From contig CAWIYC010000001.1 of assembly GCA_963840235.1 (NCBI GenBank), positions 124,001 to 188,000 on the forward strand: DNA of 64,000 bases, read 5' to 3'. A program made the translations under genes and the position numbers. Source of the stretch: JBBRHQ01 sp963840235 (GTDB lineage: Bacteria; Actinomycetota; Thermoleophilia; Solirubrobacterales; 70-9). Of this stretch, positions 55,417-64,000 are shown one piece after another; the first letter of the stretch is position 1; each line of letters starts with the position of its first letter. A model generated the notes under the pieces. That model did no database searches, was not told the origin of the DNA, and was given only the letters and a program-made list of their open reading frames with translations.

Positions 55417-56420
55417 GCAAAGCCGACGTCGCCGCCGTCATCCTCTGGGCGGGCGCGACCGCCTACGCGCTCTTCGGCGGCGCCGACTTCGGTGGCGGCT
55501 TCTGGGACCTGCTGGCGGGCGACGCCGCGACCGGGGAACGCCCGCGGGCGCTGATCCAGCGATCGTTGACCCCGGTCTGGGAGGCCAATCATGTCTGGCT
55601 GATCTTCATCCTGGTGGTGCTCTGGACCGCCTTCCCCGACGCCTTCGCGGCGATCATGACCACCCTCTACATACCGCTGGCACTGGCCGCGGTCGGGATC
55701 GTCCTGCGGGGGGCCGGCTTTGCCTTCCGCAAGGAGATCGAGGGCCTCGCAGGGCGGCGAGTGGCGGGAGCGACCTTTGCCCTCTCCTCGGTGCTGACGC
55801 CGTTCTTCATGGGGACCGTGGTCGGGGCGATCGCCACCGGCGGCGTCCCGGCCGCCGGAGACGGCGACCCGATCTCGAGCTGGCTGCAGCCGGCGCCGCT
55901 GTTCTTCGGTGTCCTCTTCGTCGCCACCGGCGCCTACCTGGCGGCGGTGCTGCTCGTCGGCGACGCGGCAAGGGCCGGGGACGATCGGCTCGAGCGCTAC
56001 TTCGCGCAGCGCGCACTGGGCGCGTCGCTGGGGGCGGGACTGGCCGCCGCCGGGGGACTGGTCGCGCTCCACTCCGACGGCCGCTACGACTACGACGGGT
56101 TGATCAGCTCGGGCCTGCCGCTGGTGATCGCCTCGGCCGCCTGCGGGGTGGCGGTCCTCGTCCTCCTGCTGCGGGGCCGGTATCGCTGGATCCGGCCCCT
56201 CGCCGCGGGCGCCGTGGTCGCTGTGATCTGGGGCTGGGGGGTAGCCCAGTTTCCCTACCTGCTGCCGACCAGCCTCAGGATCGACCAGGCCGCGGCCCCC
56301 GAGCCGACCCTGACCACGGTGCTGGTCGTGTTCGTGGTCGCCGCCGTCCTCGTTCTTCCCTCGCTCGCCCTGCTCTACACGCTGAGCCAGCGCGACATCG
56401 TCGGCGGAGGGGACGATTGA
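55413..56420 (+). CDS. cydB: cytochrome bd oxidase subunit II
   Basis: The 335-residue partner has about eight to nine membrane segments and the family blocks GGADFGGGFWDLLAG and VWEANHVWLIFILVVLWTAFP. It forms the CydAB heterodimer. The GTG start overlaps the cydA stop by four bases. The length is normal for the family. Confidence 0.94.
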   Translation: MSKADVAAVILWAGATAYALFGGADFGGGFWDLLAGDAATGERPRALIQRSLTPVWEANHVWLIFILVVLWTAFPDAFAAIMTTLYIPLALAAVGIVLRGAGFAFRKEIEGLAGRRVAGATFALSSVLTPFFMGTVVGAIATGGVPAAGDGDPISSWLQPAPLFFGVLFVATGAYLAAVLLVGDAARAGDDRLERYFAQRALGASLGAGLAAAGGLVALHSDGRYDYDGLISSGLPLVIASAACGVAVLVLLLRGRYRWIRPLAAGAVVAVIWGWGVAQFPYLLPTSLRIDQAAAPEPTLTTVLVVFVVAAVLVLPSLALLYTLSQRDIVGGGDD

Positions 56421-57085
56421 GCCGCGCCGTCCTCTTCGACATCGATGGCACCATCCTGGTCACCGGGGGAGCCGGCGCCGCCGCCTGGCAGCGGGCCTTT
56501 CGCGAGCTGCACGGGATAGACGCCGACATCGCCGAGCACACCGACGCCGGCATGACCGATCCCGAGATCACCGAGATCATCTTCAAGGAGGTGATCGGGC
56601 GCGAGGGGACGACCGCCGAACGCGCCCGGGTGGTCGCCGGCTACCTCTACCACCTCCACGACACTGTGCGGGAGTCCGACGGCTATCAGGTGATGCCGGG
56701 GATCGAGAGGACCCTGACCGGGTTGATCGACGGTGGGGCCCTGCTGGGGATAGTCACCGGCAACGTCGAGGCCGCCGCGCATATCAAGCTCTCCCGCGCC
56801 GGCCTCAACCGCTTCTTCAGCTTCGGTGGGTACGGCTCCGACTCGCGCTCGCGCACGGAGCTGACTAAGCGGGCGCTCGGGCGCGGGGAGACGGTCTCCG
56901 GCGACACCCTCGACCTCTCCGCCGCGATCGCGATCGGCGACACCCCGCGCGATGTCGACGCGGGCCACGGGGCCGGGATCAGGGTCGTCGGCGTCGCCAC
57001 CGGCAGCTACAGCGTCCCCGAGCTCGAGCAGGCCGGCGCCGACTGGGCCGTGGAGAACCTGGAGGCCGGCATCCCGGGGGACTGA
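56417..57085 (+). CDS. HAD-superfamily hydrolase (phosphoglycolate phosphatase-like)
   Basis: The 222-residue phosphatase has motif I FDIDGTIL with nucleophile Asp8 and acid Asp10, a helical C1 cap, motif II IVTGN and motif IV IAIGDTPRDVDAGHGAG. It resembles PGP/beta-phosphoglucomutase-type HADs, but the substrate is unknown. The TTG start overlaps the cydB stop (TTGA). As the last gene of the tkt operon it may clear a damaged or overflow sugar phosphate, which is a guess from context. Confidence 0.88.
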   Translation: MSRAVLFDIDGTILVTGGAGAAAWQRAFRELHGIDADIAEHTDAGMTDPEITEIIFKEVIGREGTTAERARVVAGYLYHLHDTVRESDGYQVMPGIERTLTGLIDGGALLGIVTGNVEAAAHIKLSRAGLNRFFSFGGYGSDSRSRTELTKRALGRGETVSGDTLDLSAAIAIGDTPRDVDAGHGAGIRVVGVATGSYSVPELEQAGADWAVENLEAGIPGD

Positions 57086-57095
57086 CCGCGCCTGC

Positions 57096-57135
57096 CGAGA
57101 CTTCACCTTCCTCTCACCATGAGAGGAAAGTGCAC
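57096..57135 (-). repeat. 40-bp palindromic repeat, copy 2
   Basis: On the minus strand this matches 34 of 40 bases of the element at 45190-45229, including both flanks. The palindrome TTCCTCTCA-CCA-TGAGAGGAA is at 57108-57128 and extends with CAC/GTG beyond one mismatch. It again lies between convergent genes, here the HAD gene and the membrane protein gene. Confidence 0.7.
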
Positions 57136-57158
57136 AACCGCCGGGCGCGGCTTGGGGT

Positions 57159-59501
57159 TCAGGGGGCCCCGGTGCCCTCGTAGTGGTCGAGCCAGCGGCC
57201 GCACGCCCTGGCCAGCGGCAATGCCCGGTGCGGCTTGGCGGGAACCGCCACCAGCCGCCCGACATAGGACTTGCCGTCGTAGCCGCTGAGGCTCTGCAGG
57301 GTGCTGGCGTCGGCGACCCTGACGGTGAAACGGACCGGCCCCGTCGTGGCGGTCGTGATCTCGCCCGCGGGCCAGTACTGGCCGTCGTTGGAGAGGCTGA
57401 TCGTGTTCGGCCGCTGCCCGTCGAGGGCGGGTTCCAGCCGGTTGCTGAAGCCGGGCGCGCTCAGCGTCATCCCGACCGGCGAGAAGTACTGGATCGAGAG
57501 CCGCCAGCGGCCGGCCGGCAGCCTCAGCGTCTGCGCCGTACTCTCGCCGGTCCCGAGGATGGGGCCGTCGTCCCAGAGATCCTTGGGGGCGATCACCGGG
57601 TCCGGGAAGACCGTGGCGCGCCCCTCGTGGGCGACGAATATCGCGGTTTCGGGCGCGGCGCAGTCGATCGGTGCCGCCGGCTCGGTCCCCTCGAGGTAGG
57701 TCTGCCGGTCCTGCGGGGTCCTCGCCCCGCGCTCCCAGAGGACGAACGACGGCGTCCTGCCGACGACCCTGAAGTTCGGCGGCGCCTGGCTGTTCCAGGA
57801 GGCCGAGCCGGTGATGACGAAGCTGTGATGGTTGAGGGTCCCGTAGGTGAAGGAGTCGAAGTCGATCGGGCTGTAGGCGTTGCCGGTGTCGAACGGCTTG
57901 GTCGGGCTCTGGACGACGTCGGGATCGGGGAACTCGACCAGGGGGACGCCGGTGTCGGCGCCGAGCAGCTGGTAGGCGGCGAAGCGGTCCTGGCCGGCGT
58001 AGAGCACCTGCTTGCCCCGCAGCTCGGGGACGAAGGCGCGGAGCTCGGCGCCGTGACCGGGAGGCCCGACCGGAGCCTCGCGCAGGGCCAGCAGGGTCGA
58101 GTAGACGGCGCCGGCAAGGAAGGCCGCGCCCAGCGCCCCCCAACCGACTCGGGCCAGCCGCCCCCCGGCCAGGGAGCTGCGCCAGCCGCCGCCGGGGCCG
58201 GACAGCAGAGCCCGCGAGGCGATCAGCATCGCCAGCGGCGAGCCGATCATCAGCGCCTTGGCCTGCGAGTAGTCGCCGCTGAACGGGAAGGAGACCAGAT
58301 AGAGAACGGCGCAGGCACCGAGCGCGACCGGCACCGCCAGCTCGCCCCGACGCGACCACCAGACGATGCCGACGCCGACGGCGAGCAGCGCAATCGTGAC
58401 GGCGACGCCGGCATCGGGGGCGCCGCCGGCGGCGTCGAGCCTGTAATTGGCGGCGGGCCAGACTCCGAGGGCCTCGGCCGGCGAGACCGGTCCATAGGTG
58501 TTGCTGCCGGCGACCTTGCCGAAGCCGCCGGCAAAGCCGAAGGGGCCGATGAAGGCGAGCAAGGTGACCCCGAGCGCCAGGAGCGCGATCCACAACAGGG
58601 TCAGCGGGCGGGTGAGGAAGCGCATGAGCGAGCGCGGGGCAAGGGCCCGCCGAACCTGCGGCAGGGTCAGGCTCCACAGCGCCGCAATCGCCAGCGGCCA
58701 GGCGAGCCCGGCGAAGCTGTAGGCGAAGAAGATTCCGGCGAGGAGCACCGCGAGCGGGGCCAGGGTGCGGGCCTGCTCGCGGCCTCCGGCCGGCAGCGGC
58801 CAGGCGGTGGGCAGGGCGATCGCGAAGGCGAGCACGAACAGCGCCTCGGCGGTCTCCTTGAAGGCCGCCTGGGCGTAGTAGGAGGCGGCGAGGTAGGGGA
58901 CGGCGACGAGGACCGCGGCCAAGGTGCGGCGGGCCGGACCCAGGCCGCCGAGGGCGCCGAGGGCGGTGAGCCCGGTGAGGAGGCCGATCGCCAGCAGCTC
59001 CCCGACGAAGGCCTGGCCCAAGCCGATCTTGGGAAAGGAGGCGGCGGCGATGGCGACGCCGTGTGGCCCGAGAGGGTAGCCGGGGTCGGGCTCCGGCCCG
59101 AAGCCGCTGCGCAGCCACTCGCTCCAGGCGAGATGGAGCCCGAGGTCGTTGTTGAAGCCGACCCCGAGGAGGCCCCAGCGGCCGGCGATCGCGAACGGGA
59201 TCGAGAGCACCAGCGCCAGCACGATCGCCACGGCCGCCCCCGAGCCCATGGCTCCCTCGAGGCGATAGGGAATCCGCAACGCCGCCAGGCCGAACCCGAT
59301 CAGCACGACCAGGCCGACCGTCGCCGTCGTCCCGGCGCCGGGGAGGCGCACCAGCAACCCGGCGACCGAGATCACGGCGCCGAAGCCGACCGCGGGCTCC
59401 AGCCACGACCAGCTCTCGCGTCCGGTCGCCGCCAGGATCGCCCGGCCGAGTAGAAGCGAAGCGGCGCAGATCAGCGCCGCCGAGGCGTAGGTCCCGATCA
59501 T
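57159..59501 (-). CDS. large multi-spanning membrane protein, GT-C-like
   Basis: The 780-residue protein has roughly 12-14 hydrophobic segments in the first 480 residues and a soluble C-terminal part of about 300 residues, probably extracytoplasmic with beta-sandwich regions. The arrangement and the loop FNNDLGLHLAWSEWLRSG after the second to third segment resemble membrane-bound GT-C glycosyltransferases of actinobacterial envelope synthesis, but I see no diagnostic motif and the call is an inference. The ATG at 59501 follows TAGTTT by eight bases. The strand choice rests on the hydrophobic pattern; the other frames are Arg/Pro-rich. Confidence 0.75.
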   Translation of the reverse strand: MIGTYASAALICAASLLLGRAILAATGRESWSWLEPAVGFGAVISVAGLLVRLPGAGTTATVGLVVLIGFGLAALRIPYRLEGAMGSGAAVAIVLALVLSIPFAIAGRWGLLGVGFNNDLGLHLAWSEWLRSGFGPEPDPGYPLGPHGVAIAAASFPKIGLGQAFVGELLAIGLLTGLTALGALGGLGPARRTLAAVLVAVPYLAASYYAQAAFKETAEALFVLAFAIALPTAWPLPAGGREQARTLAPLAVLLAGIFFAYSFAGLAWPLAIAALWSLTLPQVRRALAPRSLMRFLTRPLTLLWIALLALGVTLLAFIGPFGFAGGFGKVAGSNTYGPVSPAEALGVWPAANYRLDAAGGAPDAGVAVTIALLAVGVGIVWWSRRGELAVPVALGACAVLYLVSFPFSGDYSQAKALMIGSPLAMLIASRALLSGPGGGWRSSLAGGRLARVGWGALGAAFLAGAVYSTLLALREAPVGPPGHGAELRAFVPELRGKQVLYAGQDRFAAYQLLGADTGVPLVEFPDPDVVQSPTKPFDTGNAYSPIDFDSFTYGTLNHHSFVITGSASWNSQAPPNFRVVGRTPSFVLWERGARTPQDRQTYLEGTEPAAPIDCAAPETAIFVAHEGRATVFPDPVIAPKDLWDDGPILGTGESTAQTLRLPAGRWRLSIQYFSPVGMTLSAPGFSNRLEPALDGQRPNTISLSNDGQYWPAGEITTATTGPVRFTVRVADASTLQSLSGYDGKSYVGRLVAVPAKPHRALPLARACGRWLDHYEGTGAP

Positions 59502-59585
59502 GAGCGCGCAAACTATGGCAGCGACGAGGTCGCGCCTGCGGCGGTCACGAACGGCGTCCCGTCGCCGGGCCCGCCAGAATGGTCG

Positions 59586-62500
59586 ATGACGATGAACTGC
59601 CCCTCATGTGGCAACGAGAACCGGGAAGGGGCAACGTTCTGCGATTCCTGCGGGACGAGGCTCGAGCAACCGGAGAAGGCCGGCACCGCCGAACCAGCGG
59701 CCCAGGCGCCCTCGCCGGGCGCCGGCCCCCTTCCCGAGGGAGTCCCCGAGCGGGTCGCCGGGCACCTGGAGATGGTCAGGTTCATCGCCCGCGGCGGGCG
59801 CAAGGACGTGTTTCTCGCCCGCGACCAGAGCGGGTCGGGCCGTGAGGTGGCGGTGGCGCTGTTCGACACCGCCGGCCTTGGAGAGACGGCGCTGACGCGG
59901 GCGCGCCGCGAGATGCAGGCTATGGAGCGCCTCGGCGAGCACCCCCACCTGGTGCCCGTGTTCGAGACGGGGGAGCAGGACGGCCGCGCCTTCATCGTCA
60001 GCCCCTACATGGCCGGCGGGGACGTCAAGCAGCAGCTCGCGGCAGCCGACGGGAGCGGGCTGGAGGTGGCACGGGCGGTCCGGATCGGGATCGACGTCTG
60101 CCGAGCGCTCGAGCACGCCCACGGCTGCGGCATCGTTCACCGCGACCTGAAGCCGGCGAACGTCTGGCTCGACGAGGACGGCCGTGCCCGCCTCGGCGAC
60201 TTCGGCCTCGCCGCCACCGGCCCGGGGCGCGGCGGCGGGCTGGTCGGGACCGTCGCCTACCTCCCCCCGGAGCAGGCCCTGGGGCGACCGACCGGCCCCC
60301 GCTCCGACCTCTACTCGCTCGGGGCGCTGCTGTACGAGATGGTCTGCGGCCGGCCTCCCTTCGCCGGCGAGGAGGCGGTGGCGATCATCGGCCAGCACCT
60401 CAGCGCCGAGCCGGTCGCGCCCTCCCGCCACAACCCTTCGGTGCCGCCCGACCTCGACCTGCTGATCACCGAGCTGCTGGCCAAGTCGCCGCAGGACCGG
60501 CCCGAGTCGGCCGCCGCCGTGCGCGAGCGCCTCGAGCGGATCCGCGACGCGCCGCCGCCCGCCGCCGACGCGCCCCGGCCGGCCGAGAACCCGCTCGAGG
60601 GCCTCGCCGGCGGCGTCTTCGTCGGTCGCGAGCAGGAGCTCTCCGAGCTCCGCGCCGCCGCCGACGAGGCGCTCGGCGGGCGGGCCCAGCTGGTTCTGAT
60701 GGCCGGCGAGCCCGGAATCGGCAAGACGAGGACGGCGGAGGAGGTGGCGACCTTCGCCCGCCTGCGGGGGGCGAACGTCTACTGGGGGCGCTGCCATGAG
60801 GGGGAGGGAGCGCCGCCCTACTGGCCCTGGGTGCAGGCGATCCGCTCCTACGTCCGCGAGGCCGACCCGGTCGCGCTCGCCTGGGAGATGGGTGCGGGCG
60901 CCGCCGAGATCGCCCGGGTCGTCCCCGAGGTGGCGGAGAGGATCGGCGACTCGGCGGAGCCCGACGCGGTGGAGAGCGAGCAGGCGCGCTTCCGGCTCTT
61001 CGACGCGATCTCGGCCTTCCTCGGCAACGCCTCTGCGTCCCGCCCGCTGGTCGTCGTCCTCGACGACCTCCACTGGGCCGATGAGCCCTCGCTGCTGCTG
61101 CTCGAGTTCATCGCCCGCGGGCTCTCGTCGTCCTCGCTGCTCCTGGTCGGCACCTACCGCGACGTCGAACTCGGCCGCCACCACCCGCTCTCGCGGGTGC
61201 TGGGCGACCTCTCCGGCCTCGAGCGCAGCCGCCGGGTCGTACTCCGCGGCCTCGACGAGGCCGACATCACCAGCTACGTTGAGCGCTCCGCCGGGACCGT
61301 GGCCCCGGCCGGGCTGGTGGCCGAGGTGCACCGGCAGACCGAGGGCAATCCGTTCTTCGTCGGCGAAGTCGTGCGCCTGCTGGCCAGCGAGGGGGCTCTC
61401 GACGGCTACGGCGACGACAGGGTCCTGATCCCCCAGGGCGTCCGCGACGTCGTCGGTCGCCGGCTCGATCGTCTCTCCGACTCTGCCAACCAGGCCCTGC
61501 GGAGCGCCGCCGCGATCGGTCGGGACTTCGACGAGGAGGCACTCGCGGGGATCGCCGACCTCGACCGCCCTGAGCTCGACGCGGCCCTGGAGGAGGCGGT
61601 CGGGGCCCAGTTCCTCGACCCCCGCCGCGACGACGGCCGCTACCGCTTCGCCCATGCCCTCGTCCGCGAGACCCTCTACGAGGAGCTCAGCGCCGCCCAG
61701 CGCCCGGCTCTGCACAGCCGCATCGCGACGACCCTGGAGGAGCTCTACGCCGCCGAGCCCGGACGAACCGATCGCCGCCTGGCAGAGCTCGCCCACCACT
61801 TCAACGAGGCGGCCGGCGCCGGGGACCCGGAGAAGGCCGTGGACTACGCCGTGAGGGCGGCCGAGATGGCCAGCGGGCAGCTCGGCTACGAGGAGGCCGC
61901 AGACCATTACCGGCGCGCCCTCGAGGCGGGCGAGATCGCCGGCATCGATCGCCGCCGCCGCTGCCTGCTGCTGCTGGCCCTGGGCGAGGCGAGGATGCGA
62001 GGTGGGCATCTGGGTCAGGCCCGGGAGACCCTCGAGACCGCTGCCGACGAGGCGGCAACCCTCGGGGACCCGGAGCTGATGACCCGGGCAGCGGTGGGGG
62101 TCTCGTTCACGGCCGACGTCGGCGGCTTCGACGAGAGGATGGCGCAGGTGCTGGAGGCGGCGCTGGGGGTGGTTGGGCCCGGCGACAGCCCGCCGCGGGC
62201 GATCCTGCTCTCCTGGCTGGCGCAGGATTACTACTGGATAGACCCCCAGGGCCGCTCGACCGACCTCCACAACGAGGCGATCGCGATGGCGAGGCGGCTA
62301 GGCGACGAGGGCACCCTCGCACACGCGCTCAGCCGGGCCAACTTCATCGACATCACCCCGGATGCCGCCCGCAACGGGGTCGAGGCGAACACCGAGGTCA
62401 TCAGCCTGGCGCGCAAGCTCGGCGACCGCGAGCTCGAGGTCCGCTCGCACGTGCTGCGGCTCAACAACCACCTCGCCCTGGGGGACATTCCGGCGGTCGA

Positions 62501-63935
62501 CCGCGACCTCGACACCTACGTGCGGCTGGCGACCGAGCTGCGCCAGCCCACCTTCCTCTGGCACATCCCGATCCTGCGCGCGATGCGGGCGATGATCGAC
62601 GGGCGCTTCGAGGAGGCCGAGCAGCTCGCGCTCGAGGCGCGGGCCGGAGGCGAGCGCGCCGGCGAGCCCCTGGCGCAGCAGTTCTTCGCCGTGCAGGCGC
62701 TGACCATCTACCGTCAGCAGGGCCGGCTGGCGGAGATCGCAGACACGGTCGCCGAGCTCGCCAGGCGCTACCCGGCGCTGCGTGCCTGGAGCGTCGCCAA
62801 GGCTGCCGTCCTCGCCGATCTCGGGCGCCTCGACGAGGCCCGGGCCGAGTTCGAGCAACTGGCCGAGAACGACTTCGCCGGGATCCCCCAGGACGTCCAG
62901 TGGACGATCTCCCACGCGCTCCTGACCGACACCGCCTTCCGCCTCGACGACGCCGAGCGCTCACGGCTCCTGCGCGAACGGCTGGCTCCCTATCGCGGGT
63001 TGGTGGTGGTCGCCGGCCGCTCGGCCGCGGCCCGCGGCCCGGTTGCCCGCTACCTGGGCCTCTCGGCGGAGGCCGCCGGGGACACCGCCACCGCCGTCTC
63101 CGACTACGAGGACGCGATCGCGATGTCGCGACGGATGGGCGACCGGCCGTTCACGGCCGAGTCCTCGATCGAGCTGGCGCGGGTCCTGCTCGGGCGCGGC
63201 GCCGACGGCGACGCGGAGCGTGCGGCGGAGCTGCTCGACACCTCGCTCGATGCGGCCCAAAGGCTGCGGATGGCGGGTACCTCCGAGAGGGCGCTGGCGC
63301 TGAAGCTGGAGGCCCAGGGGCTGACCGACATCGACGCCGACAGCACCATCGACGACGTCATCGGGGTGGTCGAGCAGGAGCGTCCCGACATCCGCTCCTA
63401 CGCCGCCCCGGACGGAAGCGTCACGATTCTCTTCAGCGACATCGAGAGCTCGACCGCGATGACCGAGCGGCTCGGCGACGAGCGCTGGCTTCAGGTCCTT
63501 CGCGACCACAACTCCGTCTTCCGCGACAAGCTCGCCGCCTACAACGGATACGAGGTCAAGAACCAGGGCGACGGCTTCATGCTCGTCTTCCCCAGCCCGG
63601 TGGGGGCGCTGCGCTGCGCGATCGAGGTCCAACGCGCCTTCGAGGAGCGCGCGGCCGAGCGTCCCGATGAGCGGATCCGGGTCCGCATCGGCCTCCACAC
63701 CGGCGAGGCGATCGCCGAGGAGGGCGACTTCTTCGGCCGTAACGTGATCCTGGCGGCGCGGATCGCCGCCCAGGCCCGCGGTGGCGAGATCCTCGTCTCC
63801 GAGGCGCTGCACGAGCAGTGCGGCCTCGACGAGGGGATCGTTTTCAGCGAATGCCGCGAGCTCGAGCTGAAGGGCCTGGCGGGGACCCACACCGTGCACA
63901 GGGCCGAGTGGCAGCGCCAGGGCGCGGCGGTCTGA
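59586..63935 (+). CDS. zinc ribbon / Ser-Thr kinase-like / AAA ATPase / TPR / class III cyclase fusion
   Basis: The 1449-residue signalling protein has a double-CxxC zinc ribbon (Cys5, 8, 19, 22), a kinase domain (about 58-325) with HRDLKPANV (Asp187) and DFG (Asp205), an AAA/NACHT-like ATPase (GEPGIGKT, Lys380; VVVLDDLHWAD), a long TPR-like helical region (about 720-1270) and a class III nucleotide cyclase domain (about 1275-1440). The kinase lacks the VAVK lysine (Ala91) but has Lys73 in the glycine-rich loop. The cyclase keeps metal Asp1285 and Asp1329, adenine-selecting Lys1325 and Asp1381, and Arg1392, but has Ile1388 where the transition-state Asn is expected. No membrane segment is seen. 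Confidence 0.9.
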   Translation: MTMNCPSCGNENREGATFCDSCGTRLEQPEKAGTAEPAAQAPSPGAGPLPEGVPERVAGHLEMVRFIARGGRKDVFLARDQSGSGREVAVALFDTAGLGETALTRARREMQAMERLGEHPHLVPVFETGEQDGRAFIVSPYMAGGDVKQQLAAADGSGLEVARAVRIGIDVCRALEHAHGCGIVHRDLKPANVWLDEDGRARLGDFGLAATGPGRGGGLVGTVAYLPPEQALGRPTGPRSDLYSLGALLYEMVCGRPPFAGEEAVAIIGQHLSAEPVAPSRHNPSVPPDLDLLITELLAKSPQDRPESAAAVRERLERIRDAPPPAADAPRPAENPLEGLAGGVFVGREQELSELRAAADEALGGRAQLVLMAGEPGIGKTRTAEEVATFARLRGANVYWGRCHEGEGAPPYWPWVQAIRSYVREADPVALAWEMGAGAAEIARVVPEVAERIGDSAEPDAVESEQARFRLFDAISAFLGNASASRPLVVVLDDLHWADEPSLLLLEFIARGLSSSSLLLVGTYRDVELGRHHPLSRVLGDLSGLERSRRVVLRGLDEADITSYVERSAGTVAPAGLVAEVHRQTEGNPFFVGEVVRLLASEGALDGYGDDRVLIPQGVRDVVGRRLDRLSDSANQALRSAAAIGRDFDEEALAGIADLDRPELDAALEEAVGAQFLDPRRDDGRYRFAHALVRETLYEELSAAQRPALHSRIATTLEELYAAEPGRTDRRLAELAHHFNEAAGAGDPEKAVDYAVRAAEMASGQLGYEEAADHYRRALEAGEIAGIDRRRRCLLLLALGEARMRGGHLGQARETLETAADEAATLGDPELMTRAAVGVSFTADVGGFDERMAQVLEAALGVVGPGDSPPRAILLSWLAQDYYWIDPQGRSTDLHNEAIAMARRLGDEGTLAHALSRANFIDITPDAARNGVEANTEVISLARKLGDRELEVRSHVLRLNNHLALGDIPAVDRDLDTYVRLATELRQPTFLWHIPILRAMRAMIDGRFEEAEQLALEARAGGERAGEPLAQQFFAVQALTIYRQQGRLAEIADTVAELARRYPALRAWSVAKAAVLADLGRLDEARAEFEQLAENDFAGIPQDVQWTISHALLTDTAFRLDDAERSRLLRERLAPYRGLVVVAGRSAAARGPVARYLGLSAEAAGDTATAVSDYEDAIAMSRRMGDRPFTAESSIELARVLLGRGADGDAERAAELLDTSLDAAQRLRMAGTSERALALKLEAQGLTDIDADSTIDDVIGVVEQERPDIRSYAAPDGSVTILFSDIESSTAMTERLGDERWLQVLRDHNSVFRDKLAAYNGYEVKNQGDGFMLVFPSPVGALRCAIEVQRAFEERAAERPDERIRVRIGLHTGEAIAEEGDFFGRNVILAARIAAQARGGEILVSEALHEQCGLDEGIVFSECRELELKGLAGTHTVHRAEWQRQGAAV

Positions 63936-63971
63936 GCCAGGCGCCGCTCGACGGGCACGGGGCGGCGGGTC

Positions 63972-63977
63972 TAGGAT
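63972..63977 (+). promoter_or_regulatory. -10 box (TAGGAT) at the right edge
   Basis: TAGGAT ends six bases before a GTG at 63984 and matches the box before the ureohydrolase gene in sequence and nearly in spacing. It predicts a leaderless gene that continues past the window. Confidence 0.45.
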
Positions 63978-63983
63978 CTGCCC

Positions 63984-64000
63984 GTGCGTCTCCGTGCACT
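63984..64000 (+). CDS. start of a gene truncated by the window edge
   Basis: Only five codons (VRLRA) are visible after a GTG. The sole support is the promoter-like TAGGAT six bases upstream and the lack of any other feature after the cyclase gene. No function can be given. Confidence 0.3.

Noticed and set aside
57183..59453. A 756-codon plus-strand frame and an 802-codon minus-strand frame over the large membrane protein
   Set aside because: Both give highly charged, low-complexity products. Only the minus frame 57159-59501 shows regular membrane segments.
59604..62270. An 888-codon open frame on the minus strand
   Set aside because: It is antisense to the kinase-ATPase fusion; its translation is rich in Arg, Gly and Leu without motifs, the usual GC-driven shadow.

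Overview
The window is very GC-rich and gene-dense (no gene-free stretch over 300 bases), with many GTG and TTG starts, stop/start overlaps and TANNNT-type promoter boxes. Together with the gene content (short-type 6-phosphogluconate dehydrogenase, EfeUOB iron uptake with a DtxR/IdeR-like box, cytochrome bd, DUF2855, a kinase-ATPase-cyclase fusion) this suggests a chromosomal segment of a soil actinobacterium, perhaps of the Solirubrobacterales/Thermoleophilia. The lineage is an inference; no rRNA is present to test it. I saw no tRNA, rRNA, CRISPR array, transposase or phage gene.

Layout. 1-9981: a class A penicillin-binding protein, a carotenoid-cleavage-type oxygenase, small secreted or unknown proteins, a cytochrome P450, a PLP decarboxylase and an MFS exporter. 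10017-17395: a metallo-beta-lactamase/rhodanese fusion coupled to a flavoprotein, an LtrA-type membrane protein, a secreted protein with a triplicated Cys-containing repeat, a 14-TM exporter and a decayed alpha/beta-hydrolase pseudogene. 17413-24597: a thiolase/DUF2855 operon, a pentameric ligand-gated ion channel homologue, a dirigent-like secreted protein, a YciI protein, RecQ and a ureohydrolase.

24627-37172 is the most coherent accessory locus. Two acyl-CoA dehydrogenases, a Rieske oxygenase, a TetR regulator, a full polyamine-type ABC importer, a flavin amine oxidase and an ADP-forming acyl-CoA synthetase are arranged around one divergent promoter region that carries two near-identical 19-bp operator-like sites. 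I read it as an uptake and oxidative catabolism pathway for an unidentified amine-containing compound. It is followed by an MFS protein, an uncharacterised membrane protein and the efeUOB ferrous-iron/haem operon.

42601-57085: a diguanylate cyclase, rlmN, then a nearly complete pentose-phosphate set (zwf, gnd, pgl, rpiA, tkt, tal, pgi) running directly into cydA, cydB and a HAD phosphatase. 57159-63935: a large GT-C-like membrane protein and a 1449-residue zinc ribbon/kinase/AAA/TPR/cyclase fusion whose kinase lysine appears relocated as in WNK kinases. A new gene begins at the right edge.

Two dispersed palindromic repeat families occur, each in two copies (52 bp at 14 and 5719; 40 bp at 45190 and 57096), all beside gene 3' ends.
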